Origin: JAJKJG01 sp036389455
Lineage (GTDB): Bacteria; Pseudomonadota; Alphaproteobacteria; Rhizobiales; Beijerinckiaceae
NCBI GenBank assembly: GCA_036389455.1
Contig: DASVPW010000112.1
Span: 1 to 64,000, forward strand
Reading direction: 5' to 3'
Length of the DNA stretch: 64,000 nt
The translations under genes and the position numbers were made by a program. Shown here piece by piece: positions 7,890 through 16,973 of the stretch. Below the pieces are notes generated by a model. It did not search any database, had not been told where the DNA came from, and worked only from the letters and a program-made list of their open reading frames with translations. How positions within the stretch are numbered: the first letter of the stretch is position 1; each line of letters opens with the position of its first letter.

Positions 7890-10800
7890 TCACGCGGCGG
7901 CGGCGGTGGCCGGTTGCGCGGGCTCGATCGCGAGATCGACCAGCATCAGGGCGAGGGCGCGCTCGTCGTAGTCCGGCTTCTCCCACAGCCGGAACGCCAG
8001 CTCGACGGTGTTCGGGCCGGCGCCGAGCGATAGCTCGATGGCAAGGAGGTGCTGTTCGGATTTGCCTACCGCCAGCTCGAACTCTCCGACCCGCTTCTTG
8101 TTGCAGGCGACCACGACGCGCTGGCCCTCGAAGGGATTGACGTAGGTCAAGTCGACCTGATGGATGCCGTCCTGCAGGGCGTCGATCGTGAAGGCGCTCA
8201 CCGGCCCCTCGCACCAGCGGAAGGCCGGGAGGCCGGCCTCGGGGAGCGGCCCCTCGACGCCGCCGATGCCGCGCCGGGGCGTCCAGCTCAGGCGGTTGAT
8301 GATCTTGCGGCACTCCACCGGCGGCACCGCGGGCAGCATGGCGGCGTTGCGCGGCAGCCGGAGGCGGTCCATGAGCCCGGTGCGGACCAGCATCGCCATG
8401 AAGGACTGCTGCGACTTCGCGAGCGAGAACTCGTTCTCGACGAAAATGCGCCCGAGCGCCGACATCCGCCGCCGCGCGTCGGGGTCGGCGTAGAGCCGGT
8501 GGATAGCCTCCGCCAGCGCATCCGCGGAGAGATCGGGGACGAGCACGCCGGACACGCCGTCCGCGATGGCGTCGGCCATGCCGCTCGTCCTGAATGCGAT
8601 CGCGGGCGTGCCGCAGGCCGCGGCCTCGATGAAGACTTGGCCGAGCGTCTCCTCCCGGCTCGGGCCGACGAAGAGGTCGGCCGCCGCGTAGAGGAGCGCC
8701 ATGCGGGCCGGATCGTCGATGTAGCCCATGCGCCGCAAGCCGGGGATCGCCGAGGGCTTCGCCGTGTCGTACCAACCGGCCGCGACGACGAGGAGGTCCG
8801 GAATGTCGATCCGCGCGAGGGCGGCTGCGAGGAGGTCGCCGCCCTTGCGCGGATCGTCGATCGCGGTCGCCGCCACCATGATGACGAAGGCATCCTCGCC
8901 GATGTCGAGGATGCGGCGCGCGGCGGCCTTGTCGTGGGGCACGAACACGTCGGTCGGAATGCCGAGGCGGATCGGCTCGATCGTGGGCCTCTCGCCCGGG
9001 CCGAGCGCGCGGCGCGCGAAGACCTGCGTGTAGGCGGAGTTGGCGAGGAGGACGGGGGCGTGATCGCCCTTCAGGAGCCGGCGCTTCGCCGCCCAGGCCG
9101 GGGCGATCTCGCTCTTCGGCAAGACCGGGTACTGGTCCCAGGTCGGGCAGCCGGCGTCGCATCCCTCGACCAGCTTGTCACAGCCGCCGGTATAGGCGCA
9201 GCGACCGGTCAGGATCCAGAAGTCGTGCATGACGATGAAGGTCGGCCAGCGCGCCGCGATCGCGTCGATCAGCTCCGGCGAGCCTCCGGCTGAATGCAGG
9301 TTGCCGAGGATCACGACGTCCGGCTTCGCGCGCTCGATGACGGCGACGGTGCGGCGCACGTCGACGCTCTCCGTCCGCCCGGCCTCGAGCCCCTCCCGGA
9401 ACGAGAGCGCCGTGACGGACGACCCGTTCCAGGCGAGCGCCTCCGCAAGCCGCTGATGGGCGGTTCCGGCGCCGTAGTGGAATCCGACGTCGTTCAGGAG
9501 CGTGACCTTGAGCTTGCGCGGCTGCGGCGCCGGACCCTCGGCGGCGCTCCGGCCGAGCCGTTCCCTGAGCGTCCGGTTGAGGCCCTGCAGCTCGGTCATG
9601 AACCGTTCCGCCACATGGGTCTTCTGGGATGCATGCATCCGGAACTGCGCCAAGGGCCGCCCGATCACGTGGAGGCGCGCCCCGGCCTCGGCGAAGCGGA
9701 CCCACAGCTCGTAGTCCATGCTGTAGGTGAGGGATTCGTCGACCCGCCCGCCCACGCGCTCCCACAGCTCCCGCGTGAACATCACCTCGGGCTGATAGAA
9801 GAACTGGCCCGCATACCAGCACCGTTGCAGGTCGAGCACGTCGTCGAGGGGCAGGGGGCCGTCGCTGCAGGCCGTCACGTGCCGGCCGACGAGCCGGTCT
9901 TCCCGGTAGAGCTCGGCGACGCCCGCGACCATGTCGGCCCGCGAATGGCGGAACGCCATCGCGGCCGCCGCGAGCGCGCCCGGCGCAAGGCGGTCGTCGC
10001 TGTTGAGCCAGGTCAGGATGTCACCGGTCGCGCGGGCCATGCCCTTGTTGATGGCGTGGCTCTGGCCGCGGTCGCTCTCGCTTTCCCAGTAGGCAAGGAC
10101 GTCCGAATAGCGCGCCAGGACCGCCCTGGTCTCGTCGGAGGAGCCGCCGTCGATGACGACGTGCTCGACGTTCGGGTAGCCCTGGTTCGCGACCGAGAGG
10201 ATCGTCTCCTCGATGAAGGCGCCCTGGTTGAAGGACGGGGTCACGATCGAGATGCGGGGCCACGGCGAGCCGTCGGGCATCCGCGGCGGGAGCGGCTGGC
10301 CTTGCGCCGCATAAGGCCAATTGCCCGCAGCCGCGGGCCTCGCCGCGAGCGGGAGAGCGGGCCTCGCCGGCGCGGCGGCGGCGCCCTCGGGCGGACCCTT
10401 CGGGGCGGAAGCGGCCGATCCGAACAGCGCCTTCGCCCGGCGGGCCGCGGCAAGGCGGAACACCGCAGGGTCGATCCCCGCCGCCTCGCCCGGCGCGGCG
10501 CTGGGTCGGATGAGGGCGCGCGAGCGTTCGGCTCCGCGGATCTCGAACCCTCCATTCGTCCAGGCATCCCGGTCGAGCGCGCGGCCGGTGCCCTTGCCAT
10601 AGACCAGGATCTCGGTCTCGCCCGCAACCTGGGAGCGAAGCTGGGCGACCAGGCTCTCCTGCTCCTCCCCGAACACGCCCGCCTCGATCAGCACCGCCGA
10701 GGGGACGACCGGGAACTCGCGCAGGAGCTTGCCGAGGCGGCCGTTGAAGAAGACCGTCCGCGGCTCCGGCGGGTCGCCGAGCGCGCCGGCCCACAGGGCC

Positions 10801-11003
10801 CGCAGCCGCCGCACGTCGTTGTCCGCCACGAGGAGCTGTGCGTCCGGGGCCGCGCGGCGGCGCAGATGCCTGAAGACGTGGGGATTCGCACCGACCATGA
10901 TGACGACCCGCCACGGCGCGGCGTCGGAAAGCGCGTCGAGAGGCCAGGGCGGGTGCGGCGCCGGCCCGCTCTCGGCGGCGTTCTGTTCTTCGCGCATGTC
11001 CAT
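7890..11003 (-). CDS. Large three-domain glycosyltransferase (GT2 + GT4)
   Basis: A 1037-residue protein. The frame is open further upstream, but ATG 11003 shares its A with the TGA of the preceding methyltransferase gene (TGATG), so translation is probably coupled there. Residues about 25-160 look like a degenerate Rossmann domain (VVIMVGANPHVFRHLRRR). Residues about 247-470 are a GT2 domain with ISIVTPSFNQGAFIEET and the metal-binding LTWLNSDD. Residues about 500-870 are a GT4 domain with the REETLGQVFIEAAACGTP segment that contacts nucleotide-sugar. About 160 residues of unknown fold follow. Two catalytic domains suggest that it adds two sugars in sequence, plausibly rhamnose or fucose supplied by the genes upstream in the same run. 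Confidence 0.85.
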   Translation of the reverse strand: MDMREEQNAAESGPAPHPPWPLDALSDAAPWRVVIMVGANPHVFRHLRRRAAPDAQLLVADNDVRRLRALWAGALGDPPEPRTVFFNGRLGKLLREFPVVPSAVLIEAGVFGEEQESLVAQLRSQVAGETEILVYGKGTGRALDRDAWTNGGFEIRGAERSRALIRPSAAPGEAAGIDPAVFRLAAARRAKALFGSAASAPKGPPEGAAAAPARPALPLAARPAAAGNWPYAAQGQPLPPRMPDGSPWPRISIVTPSFNQGAFIEETILSVANQGYPNVEHVVIDGGSSDETRAVLARYSDVLAYWESESDRGQSHAINKGMARATGDILTWLNSDDRLAPGALAAAAMAFRHSRADMVAGVAELYREDRLVGRHVTACSDGPLPLDDVLDLQRCWYAGQFFYQPEVMFTRELWERVGGRVDESLTYSMDYELWVRFAEAGARLHVIGRPLAQFRMHASQKTHVAERFMTELQGLNRTLRERLGRSAAEGPAPQPRKLKVTLLNDVGFHYGAGTAHQRLAEALAWNGSSVTALSFREGLEAGRTESVDVRRTVAVIERAKPDVVILGNLHSAGGSPELIDAIAARWPTFIVMHDFWILTGRCAYTGGCDKLVEGCDAGCPTWDQYPVLPKSEIAPAWAAKRRLLKGDHAPVLLANSAYTQVFARRALGPGERPTIEPIRLGIPTDVFVPHDKAAARRILDIGEDAFVIMVAATAIDDPRKGGDLLAAALARIDIPDLLVVAAGWYDTAKPSAIPGLRRMGYIDDPARMALLYAAADLFVGPSREETLGQVFIEAAACGTPAIAFRTSGMADAIADGVSGVLVPDLSADALAEAIHRLYADPDARRRMSALGRIFVENEFSLAKSQQSFMAMLVRTGLMDRLRLPRNAAMLPAVPPVECRKIINRLSWTPRRGIGGVEGPLPEAGLPAFRWCEGPVSAFTIDALQDGIHQVDLTYVNPFEGQRVVVACNKKRVGEFELAVGKSEQHLLAIELSLGAGPNTVELAFRLWEKPDYDERALALMLVDLAIEPAQPATAAAA

Positions 11004-12010
11004 CAAGGCGTTCCCGTGCGCGGCTTCTGCATCAGGAAGACGCCAATCAGGTACGGCTCGCGCGTTCCGGCGCAGGCCTCCGCGACGTAGCGGCATAGCG
11101 GTTCGGCGGCCTTCATGATCGTCGCGGCGCTCTTCTCCCCGTATCCCATGGCGTAGCGCAGATAGTCGTGCATGAACTTCTCGAACTCCATCTCCCGCGG
11201 GTCGGGGTCCTCCGAAGTGTACATATAGCTACCGAGGGTGCTGTTCGGCAGGAAATGCGTGACGAGCCCGGCGTCGCGGCCCCAGACCATCAGCTCGTCC
11301 GGGCGGAAGACGTGCTTGTCCTCCCAGGACGACTTGTCGACATCGCGGCGGTGATAGGCCTTCATGGTCTCGGCGACGGCGGACGCCTGCTTGCGCTCCT
11401 TGCCCCACAGACCGTTCAGCCGCTGGGTCGCGGCGACCTTGGCGATGAGCCCCATGAGCAGGTAGCCCGACGAGCACGGCTCCTCGAAGATCAGCGTCCC
11501 GCCCGGTCTCAGCGTGCGCGCCGCGCTCGCGATCCAGCGCGGCACGTCGATGAAGTGATGCAAGGTCGAGCGCAGCACCACCGCCGAGAGGGAGGCCGGC
11601 GGCAGGCGGCCGAGGTCGGCATCGGAGAGAACGGCGAAGCGCACGGCCTCGAGGTCGATGCCGTTGTCCGCAAGCTTGCGGCGGGTGATGTCGATGAAGG
11701 TTTTCGACGAATCGGTGACCAGGAGCCACGGGAAGGCGCCGCTCTTGCACAGGCCGACCGTGGACTTGCCGGTGCCGCAGCCGAGCTCGAGCGCCGGGCC
11801 GCCGAAGTCGGACCCGAACCGCCTCAGGAGGTTCGCGATGCCGCGGCCGCTCTCGTCGGCGGCCTTGATGTCGTACTGCTCGTCGTAGGCGCCCTCCTCG
11901 TGGAAGAAGGGACGGTTGTCGGAGATCAGCGCGACGCCCTCATCCTTCGGGAAGCGATCGAGCCAGGCTTGGCTCGCGGGCGCCTCGTTCAGAGCTGCGG
12001 TCGTGTCCAT
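11003..12010 (-). CDS. Class I SAM-dependent methyltransferase
   Basis: A 335-residue methyltransferase, paralogous to the one at 6939-7877. Motif I reads ALELGCGTGKST near residue 73, the strand-2 acidic residue is in LLVTDSSKTF, and VVLRSTLHHFIDVP matches the motif IV region. ATG 12010 lies eight bases after the GDP-fucose synthase stop with GAGG in between; the longer upstream frame is only read-through of the neighbouring gene. Its place between the GDP-fucose synthase and the large glycosyltransferase suggests O-methylation of a sugar or of the polymer terminus, which is an inference. Confidence 0.84.
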   Translation of the reverse strand: MDTTAALNEAPASQAWLDRFPKDEGVALISDNRPFFHEEGAYDEQYDIKAADESGRGIANLLRRFGSDFGGPALELGCGTGKSTVGLCKSGAFPWLLVTDSSKTFIDITRRKLADNGIDLEAVRFAVLSDADLGRLPPASLSAVVLRSTLHHFIDVPRWIASAARTLRPGGTLIFEEPCSSGYLLMGLIAKVAATQRLNGLWGKERKQASAVAETMKAYHRRDVDKSSWEDKHVFRPDELMVWGRDAGLVTHFLPNSTLGSYMYTSEDPDPREMEFEKFMHDYLRYAMGYGEKSAATIMKAAEPLCRYVAEACAGTREPYLIGVFLMQKPRTGTP

Positions 12011-12018
12011 GCCCGGCC

Positions 12019-12990
12019 TCAGGAGGCGGCCTGGAGGGCGGGCTCGTGCGCCAGGTACCAGGCGTAAGCCTGCCGGAAGCCGTCCTCCAGGCTCGTCTTC
12101 GGCGTCCAGCCCATGGCGAAGAGCCGGCTCGAGTCCATGAGCTTGCGCGGCGTGCCGTCGGGCTTCGAGCGGTCGAAGCGCAGCTCGGCGTCGAGCCCGA
12201 CCACCCGCATGATCGTCTCGGCGAGCTCGCGGATGCTCACGTCGCTCGCCACGCCGACGTTCACGTGCTCCTCCGCCGAATAGGTCTTGAGCAGGAAGAC
12301 GAGGGCGTCGGCGAGATCGTCGACGTACATGAACTCGCGCCGCGGCGTGCCCGTGCCCCAGACCTCGAGCTCGGAGCGGCCCTCGAGCTTCGCCCGGTGC
12401 GCCTTGACGAGGAGGGCGGCGGCGACGTGGCTCGAGACGAGGTCGTAGTTGTCGTGCGGCCCGTAGAGGTTCGTCGGCATCGCCGAGATGAAGTCGCAGC
12501 CGTATTGCCGGCGGTAGGCCTGGCACATCTTGATGCCGGCGATCTTTGCGACCGCGTACCACTCGTTCGTCGGCTCGAGAGGGCCGGTCAGCAGCGCCTC
12601 CTCCCGGATCGGCTGCTCGGCGAGGCGCGGGTAGATGCAGGACGAGCCGAGGAACAGGAGCTTCTCGACCCCGGCGAGCTTCGCCGCGTGGATGACGTTG
12701 GTCTGGATCGCGAGGTTGTCGTAGAGGAAGTCGGCGGGGCGCGTATCGTTCGCCAGGATCCCTCCGACGGTCGCGGCCGCCATGACGACGGCCTGCGGAC
12801 GGGCCCGCTTCATCCAGGCCTCGACGTCGGCTTGGCGGCGCAGGTCGACCTCGCCGCGCGTCGCCGTCAGGACTTCGCAGGGTTCCGAGGCCATGCGCCG
12901 GACGACGGCGGCGCCGACCATGCCGCGATGACCGGCGACCCAGACCCGCTTGCCGTCGAGCCGGTAGGAGACGTCATTCCGCGTTGTCAT
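12019..12990 (-). CDS. fcl: GDP-L-fucose synthase
   Basis: A 323-residue extended SDR enzyme that converts GDP-4-keto-6-deoxymannose to GDP-L-fucose. Visible are the NADP-binding motif VWVAGHRGMVGAAVVRR near residue 16, the catalytic serine region LFLGSSCIYPR, the YAVAKIAG Tyr-x3-Lys motif, and the family segment GTGTPRREFMYVDDLA. Length matches the family (about 310-325). It overlaps the end of gmd by 17 bases on the same strand, so the two steps of GDP-fucose synthesis are translationally coupled. Confidence 0.95.
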   Translation of the reverse strand: MTTRNDVSYRLDGKRVWVAGHRGMVGAAVVRRMASEPCEVLTATRGEVDLRRQADVEAWMKRARPQAVVMAAATVGGILANDTRPADFLYDNLAIQTNVIHAAKLAGVEKLLFLGSSCIYPRLAEQPIREEALLTGPLEPTNEWYAVAKIAGIKMCQAYRRQYGCDFISAMPTNLYGPHDNYDLVSSHVAAALLVKAHRAKLEGRSELEVWGTGTPRREFMYVDDLADALVFLLKTYSAEEHVNVGVASDVSIRELAETIMRVVGLDAELRFDRSKPDGTPRKLMDSSRLFAMGWTPKTSLEDGFRQAYAWYLAHEPALQAAS

Positions 12991-14044
12991 AGCGCCGGTT
13001 CTCGAGCTTGAGCTGCTTTAGGTCGGCCTCGACCATCTCCCTGACGAGATCCTCGAACTTCGTCTTGTGCGTCCAGCCGAGCTTCTCGCGCGCCTTCGCC
13101 GGGTCGCCGAGGAGGAGATCGACCTCGGTCGGCCGGAAGTAGCGTGGATCGACCCGCACGAGCACCTCGCCGGTCTTGCCGTCGAGCCCCTGCTCGTCAA
13201 CGCCCTTGCCGCGCCATTCGATCGTGCGCCCGACCACGGCGAAGGCGCGCTCGATGAACTCGCGCACGGAGTGCATCTCGCCGGTCGCAAGCACGTAATC
13301 GTCCGGCTGGGGCTGCTGCAGGATCAGCCACATGCCTTCCACGTAGTCGCGCGCGTGGCCCCAGTCTCGCTTCGAGTCGAGGTTGCCGATGTAAAGGGTC
13401 TTCTGCAGCCGATGATGGATCGCGGCGACCGCCCGCGTGACCTTGCGAGTCACGAAGGTCTCGCCGCGCAGCGGGCTCTCGTGGTTGAACAGGATGCCGT
13501 TCGAGGCGTGCATGCCGTAGGCTTCGCGGTAGTTCACCGTGATCCAGTAGCCGTAGATCTTCGCGACCGCGTAGGGGCTGCGCGGGTAGAACGGCGTCGT
13601 CTCTTTCTGCGGCGTCTCCTGGACCTTGCCGTACAGTTCCGAGGTCGAGGCCTGGTAGAAGCGGATCGTGCGCTCGAGGCGCAGGATCCGGATCGCCTCA
13701 AGGAGGCGCAGCGTGCCGACGGCATCGGCGTTGGCGGTGTACTCCGGCGTCTCGAAGCTGACCTGGACGTGGCTCTGCGCCGCGAGATTGTAGATCTCGT
13801 CCGGCTGGACCTCCTGGATCAGGCGGATCAGATTGGTGGCGTCGGTCAGGTCGCCGTAGTGCAGGAAGAACCGGGCGCCCTCGTCGTGAGGGTCGGTGTA
13901 GAGGTGGTCGATGCGGCCGGTGTTGAACGAGGACGAGCGGCGCTTCACGCCATGGACGAGATAGCCCTTGTCGAGGAGCAGTTCGGCCAGATACGCGCCG
14001 TCCTGGCCCGTCACGCCGGTAATCAAGGCTACTTTGCCCGACAT
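12974..14044 (-). CDS. gmd: GDP-mannose 4,6-dehydratase
   Basis: A 356-residue enzyme. It begins with the nucleotide-binding motif ALITGVTGQDGAYLAELL and the Gmd-type segment VKRRSSSFNTGRIDHLY. The active-site region reads FYQASTSELYGKV and FYPRSPYAVAKIYGYW. Gmd removes water from GDP-D-mannose to give GDP-4-keto-6-deoxy-D-mannose, the substrate of the next gene product. A GGAAGGAAG purine tract lies upstream of the ATG. A 95-bp gap containing a candidate promoter separates it from rfbA, so the GDP-fucose pair may also be expressed independently of the rhamnose genes. Confidence 0.96.
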   Translation of the reverse strand: MSGKVALITGVTGQDGAYLAELLLDKGYLVHGVKRRSSSFNTGRIDHLYTDPHDEGARFFLHYGDLTDATNLIRLIQEVQPDEIYNLAAQSHVQVSFETPEYTANADAVGTLRLLEAIRILRLERTIRFYQASTSELYGKVQETPQKETTPFYPRSPYAVAKIYGYWITVNYREAYGMHASNGILFNHESPLRGETFVTRKVTRAVAAIHHRLQKTLYIGNLDSKRDWGHARDYVEGMWLILQQPQPDDYVLATGEMHSVREFIERAFAVVGRTIEWRGKGVDEQGLDGKTGEVLVRVDPRYFRPTEVDLLLGDPAKAREKLGWTHKTKFEDLVREMVEADLKQLKLENRRYDNAE

Positions 14045-14075
14045 GGACAGAAATCTTCCTTCCGCTGATTGGCCT

Positions 14076-14103
14076 CTATTGTCCGGGCGGAGCGCCCCGT
14101 CAA
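14076..14103 (-). promoter_or_regulatory. Candidate promoter of gmd-fcl
   Basis: On the minus strand TTGACG (14103-14098) and CAATAG (14081-14076) are separated by 16 bp, about 30 bp upstream of the gmd start codon. The -35 hexamer matches five of six consensus positions; the -10 is weaker. It lies in the only sizeable gap of the minus-strand sugar-nucleotide gene run. Confidence 0.45.
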
Positions 14104-14139
14104 CACGGGGCCGCCGATCGGCCGCGATGCCATCGGCCG

Positions 14140-15021
14140 CTAAGGCTCCGTCGTCTGCGACGCCAGCTCGACGAGGGCCCGGCCGTACTCGTTGTTGATC
14201 TTGCGCCCTTCCGAGGCCAGGCGGTCGCGGTCGATCCAGCCGTTCGCGAAGGCGATCTCCTCCGGCGACGCGATGAGCTGCCCCTGCCGGGTCTGGAGCA
14301 CGCGCACGAACTCGGCTGCCTCCAGGAGCGAGCGGTGCGTGCCCGCGTCGAACCAGGCGTAGCCGCGCCCGAACAGCTCGACGTGCAGGGTCCGGTCCTC
14401 GAGGTAGAGCCGGTTGAGGTCGGTGATCTCGAACTCGCCGCGGCTCGACGGCCTCACCTCCTTGACGCGGTCGACGACGCTCTCGTCGTAGAAGTAGAGC
14501 CCGATGACGGCCCAGTGCGAGCGCGGGGCCTTCGGCTTCTCCTCGATCGACGTGGCGCGACCCTCGCGGTCGAGGGTCACGACCCCGTACCGCTCCGGAT
14601 CGTCGACGTGGTAGCCGAAGATCGTGGCGCCGCTCTGGCGCTCGTCCGCCCGGCGCAGGATCTCCGGCACGCCGTGCCCGTAGAGCAGGTTGTCGCCGAG
14701 CACGAGGCAGGACGGGTGCCCGCGAACGAAGTCCTCACCGATCACGAAGGCCTGGGCGAGGCCGTTCGGGTCCGGCTGCACCGCGTAGTCGAGCCGCATG
14801 CCCCACTGCTCGCCGGTGCCGAGGAGGCGCCGGAACGCGGGCTGGTCCTGCGGCGTCGTGATGAGCAGAACCTCGCGGATGCCGGCGAGCATGAGCGTGG
14901 TCAGGGGGTAGTAGATCATCGGCTTGTCGAAGACCGGCAGGAGCTGCTTCGACGTGACGAGGGTGAGCGGGTGCAGCCGCGTGCCGGCGCCGCCGGCGAG
15001 GATGATGCCCTTGCGGTTCAT
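14140..15021 (-). CDS. rfbA: Glucose-1-phosphate thymidylyltransferase
   Basis: A 293-residue nucleotidyltransferase making dTDP-glucose, the first step of dTDP-L-rhamnose synthesis. The signature GIILAGGAGTRLHPLT is at residues 5-20, followed by SKQLLPVFDKPMIYYPL, with VLGDNLLYG and the EEKPKAPRSHWAV segment further on. Length is typical of RmlA. The start at ATG 15021 gives the canonical N-terminus and overlaps the end of rfbD by four bases; a longer frame upstream is read-through of rfbD. Confidence 0.96.
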   Translation of the reverse strand: MNRKGIILAGGAGTRLHPLTLVTSKQLLPVFDKPMIYYPLTTLMLAGIREVLLITTPQDQPAFRRLLGTGEQWGMRLDYAVQPDPNGLAQAFVIGEDFVRGHPSCLVLGDNLLYGHGVPEILRRADERQSGATIFGYHVDDPERYGVVTLDREGRATSIEEKPKAPRSHWAVIGLYFYDESVVDRVKEVRPSSRGEFEITDLNRLYLEDRTLHVELFGRGYAWFDAGTHRSLLEAAEFVRVLQTRQGQLIASPEEIAFANGWIDRDRLASEGRKINNEYGRALVELASQTTEP

Positions 15022-15908
15022 GCGGCGGCCTCCGCCGGATTTCCGACGAGCTTTACCACGGTGCTCGCGACGCGGGCCTGCCAGGGCTGGGCCCGCAGGC
15101 CGACGGCCGCGGCGAAACGGCTCGAATCGAGCTCCGAGTTCGCCGGGCGGCGGGCGGGCGTCGGGTACTCGGCGGTCGTGATCGGGGCCACACGGGGGTG
15201 ACGCCCCGTGAATTCGGCCTGCGTCGCGACCACGTGGGACACGAAGCCGTACCAGGTCGTCGCGCCGGTGCCGGCGAAGTGGTAGGTGCCGAAGACATCC
15301 TCGTCGGCCGCGAGCCGCGGTGCGACGGTGAGAATCGCCTCGGCGATGTCGGCGGTCGAGGTCGGACAGCCGCGCTGGTCGGCGACGAAGCGCAGCTCGT
15401 CCCGCTCCTGCGCGAGCTTGAGCACCGTCTTGAGGATGTTGCGGCCGTGGAGGCCGAAGACCCAGGAGGTGCGCAGGATGAGGTGCCGGTCGAGCCACGC
15501 CCGCACCGCGGCCTCGCCATCGGCCTTCGTGCGCCCGTAGACCCCGAGCGGTGCGACGGGATCGCTCTCGACGTAAGGCCCGGTCTTGGTGCCGTCGAAC
15601 ACGTAGTCGGTCGAGACGTGCACGAGGGGAAGCCCCGCCCGGGCGCAGGCTTCGGCCAGGACCGCGGGACCGGTCGTATTGACGCGCGCGGCTTCGGCCG
15701 GCTCGCTTTCGGCCTTGTCGACGCCCGTATAGGCGGCGGCATTGACGACGAGGGAAGGGCGCGCCGCCGCGACCGCGTCCGCGACCGCCCGTGGCTCCGC
15801 GATGTCCGCCTCGGCATGGCTGAGCGCCCGCAGCGGCACGCCCCGCTTCTCGGCAAGGGCCGTCAGCTCCCGGCCGAGCTGGCCGTTGCCGCCGAAGAGG
15901 AGGATCAC
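15018..15908 (-). CDS. rfbD: dTDP-4-dehydrorhamnose reductase
   Basis: A 296-residue reductase for the last step of dTDP-L-rhamnose synthesis. GTG 15908 is chosen because it yields the standard N-terminus ILLFGGNGQLGREL and overlaps the rfbB stop in a GTGA. Motifs include VVNAAAYTGVDKAE, the serine region VHVSTDYVFDGT and the YGRTKADGE active-site Tyr-x3-Lys. Overlaps on both sides show tight operon packing. Confidence 0.95.
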   Translation of the reverse strand: MILLFGGNGQLGRELTALAEKRGVPLRALSHAEADIAEPRAVADAVAAARPSLVVNAAAYTGVDKAESEPAEAARVNTTGPAVLAEACARAGLPLVHVSTDYVFDGTKTGPYVESDPVAPLGVYGRTKADGEAAVRAWLDRHLILRTSWVFGLHGRNILKTVLKLAQERDELRFVADQRGCPTSTADIAEAILTVAPRLAADEDVFGTYHFAGTGATTWYGFVSHVVATQAEFTGRHPRVAPITTAEYPTPARRPANSELDSSRFAAAVGLRAQPWQARVASTVVKLVGNPAEAAA

Positions 15909-16966
15909 GCCACCACCCCGAGCCGCTCGCCGCGGTAGAGGCCGGAGCGGATGCGGGTCCACCAGGCGCGGTTCGCGAGATACCACGCGACCGTCTTGCG
16001 CAGGCCGCTCTCGAACGTCTCCTGCGGCGACCAGCCGAGCTCGTCGCGCATCTTCGCGGCGTCGATGGCGTAGCGCAGGTCGTGGCCGGGGCGGTCCTGG
16101 ACGAAGGTGATGAGCTTCTCCCGCGGGCCGATCCGGGCGTCCGGGGCAAGCTCGTCCATGAGGGCGCAGATGGTGCACACGACCTCGAGGTTGGTCTTCT
16201 CGTTGTGGCCGCCGACGTTGTAGCTCTCCCCGACCCTTCCCTTCTCGGCGATGAGGACGAGGGCGCGCGCGTGGTCGTCGACGTAGAGCCAGTCGCGGAC
16301 GTTCTCGCCCTGCCCGTAGACCGGCAGCGGCTTGCCCTCGAGCGCGTTCAGGATGACGAGCGGGATCAGCTTCTCGGGGAAATGGTAGGGACCGTAGTTG
16401 TTGGAGCAGTTCGAGAGCACCGCAGGGAGGCCGTAGGTGTGGTGCCAGGCCCGCACGAGGTGGTCGGAGGCGGCCTTCGAGGCCGAATAGGGCGAGTTCG
16501 GCCGGTACGGCGTCGTCTCGGTGAAGAACCCGTCCGGCCCGAGCGAGCCGAAGACCTCGTCGGTCGAGACATGATGGAAGCGGAACTCGTCCCTTGCCGC
16601 GCCGGAGAGCGTGCGCCAGTGCTCGAGCGCCGCCTGCAACAGCGAGAAGGTGCCGACCACATTCGTCTGGATGAACTGCCCCGGCCCGTCGATCGAGCGG
16701 TCGACGTGGCTCTCCGCCGCGAGGTGCATGATCACGTCGGGCCTGAACGTGCGCACGAGGTCGCGCATCTTCGGCTGGTCGACGATGTCGGCCCTGACGA
16801 AGGAAAAGCGCGGGTCGTTCGCGACCGGCTCGAGGTTGTCGAGGTTGCCGGCGTAGGTCAGCTTGTCGACGACCGTCACCTGATGCGGGGTCGAGCGGAT
16901 GATCTCGCGGACGACGGCGGAGCCGATGAACCCGGCGCCGCCGGTGACGAGAATGCGTCGAGGCAT
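15905..16966 (-). CDS. rfbB: dTDP-glucose 4,6-dehydratase
   Basis: A 353-residue extended SDR enzyme. The N-terminus ILVTGGAGFIGSAVVREI binds NAD, HLAAESHVDRSIDGP is the family segment that closes over dTDP-glucose, FHHVSTDEVFGSLG holds the catalytic Thr-Asp-Glu, and YSASKAASDHLV carries Tyr-x3-Lys. It is the second enzyme of the rhamnose pathway. It starts seven bases after rfbC. Confidence 0.96.
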   Translation of the reverse strand: MPRRILVTGGAGFIGSAVVREIIRSTPHQVTVVDKLTYAGNLDNLEPVANDPRFSFVRADIVDQPKMRDLVRTFRPDVIMHLAAESHVDRSIDGPGQFIQTNVVGTFSLLQAALEHWRTLSGAARDEFRFHHVSTDEVFGSLGPDGFFTETTPYRPNSPYSASKAASDHLVRAWHHTYGLPAVLSNCSNNYGPYHFPEKLIPLVILNALEGKPLPVYGQGENVRDWLYVDDHARALVLIAEKGRVGESYNVGGHNEKTNLEVVCTICALMDELAPDARIGPREKLITFVQDRPGHDLRYAIDAAKMRDELGWSPQETFESGLRKTVAWYLANRAWWTRIRSGLYRGERLGVVA

Positions 16967-16973
16967 GAAACTC

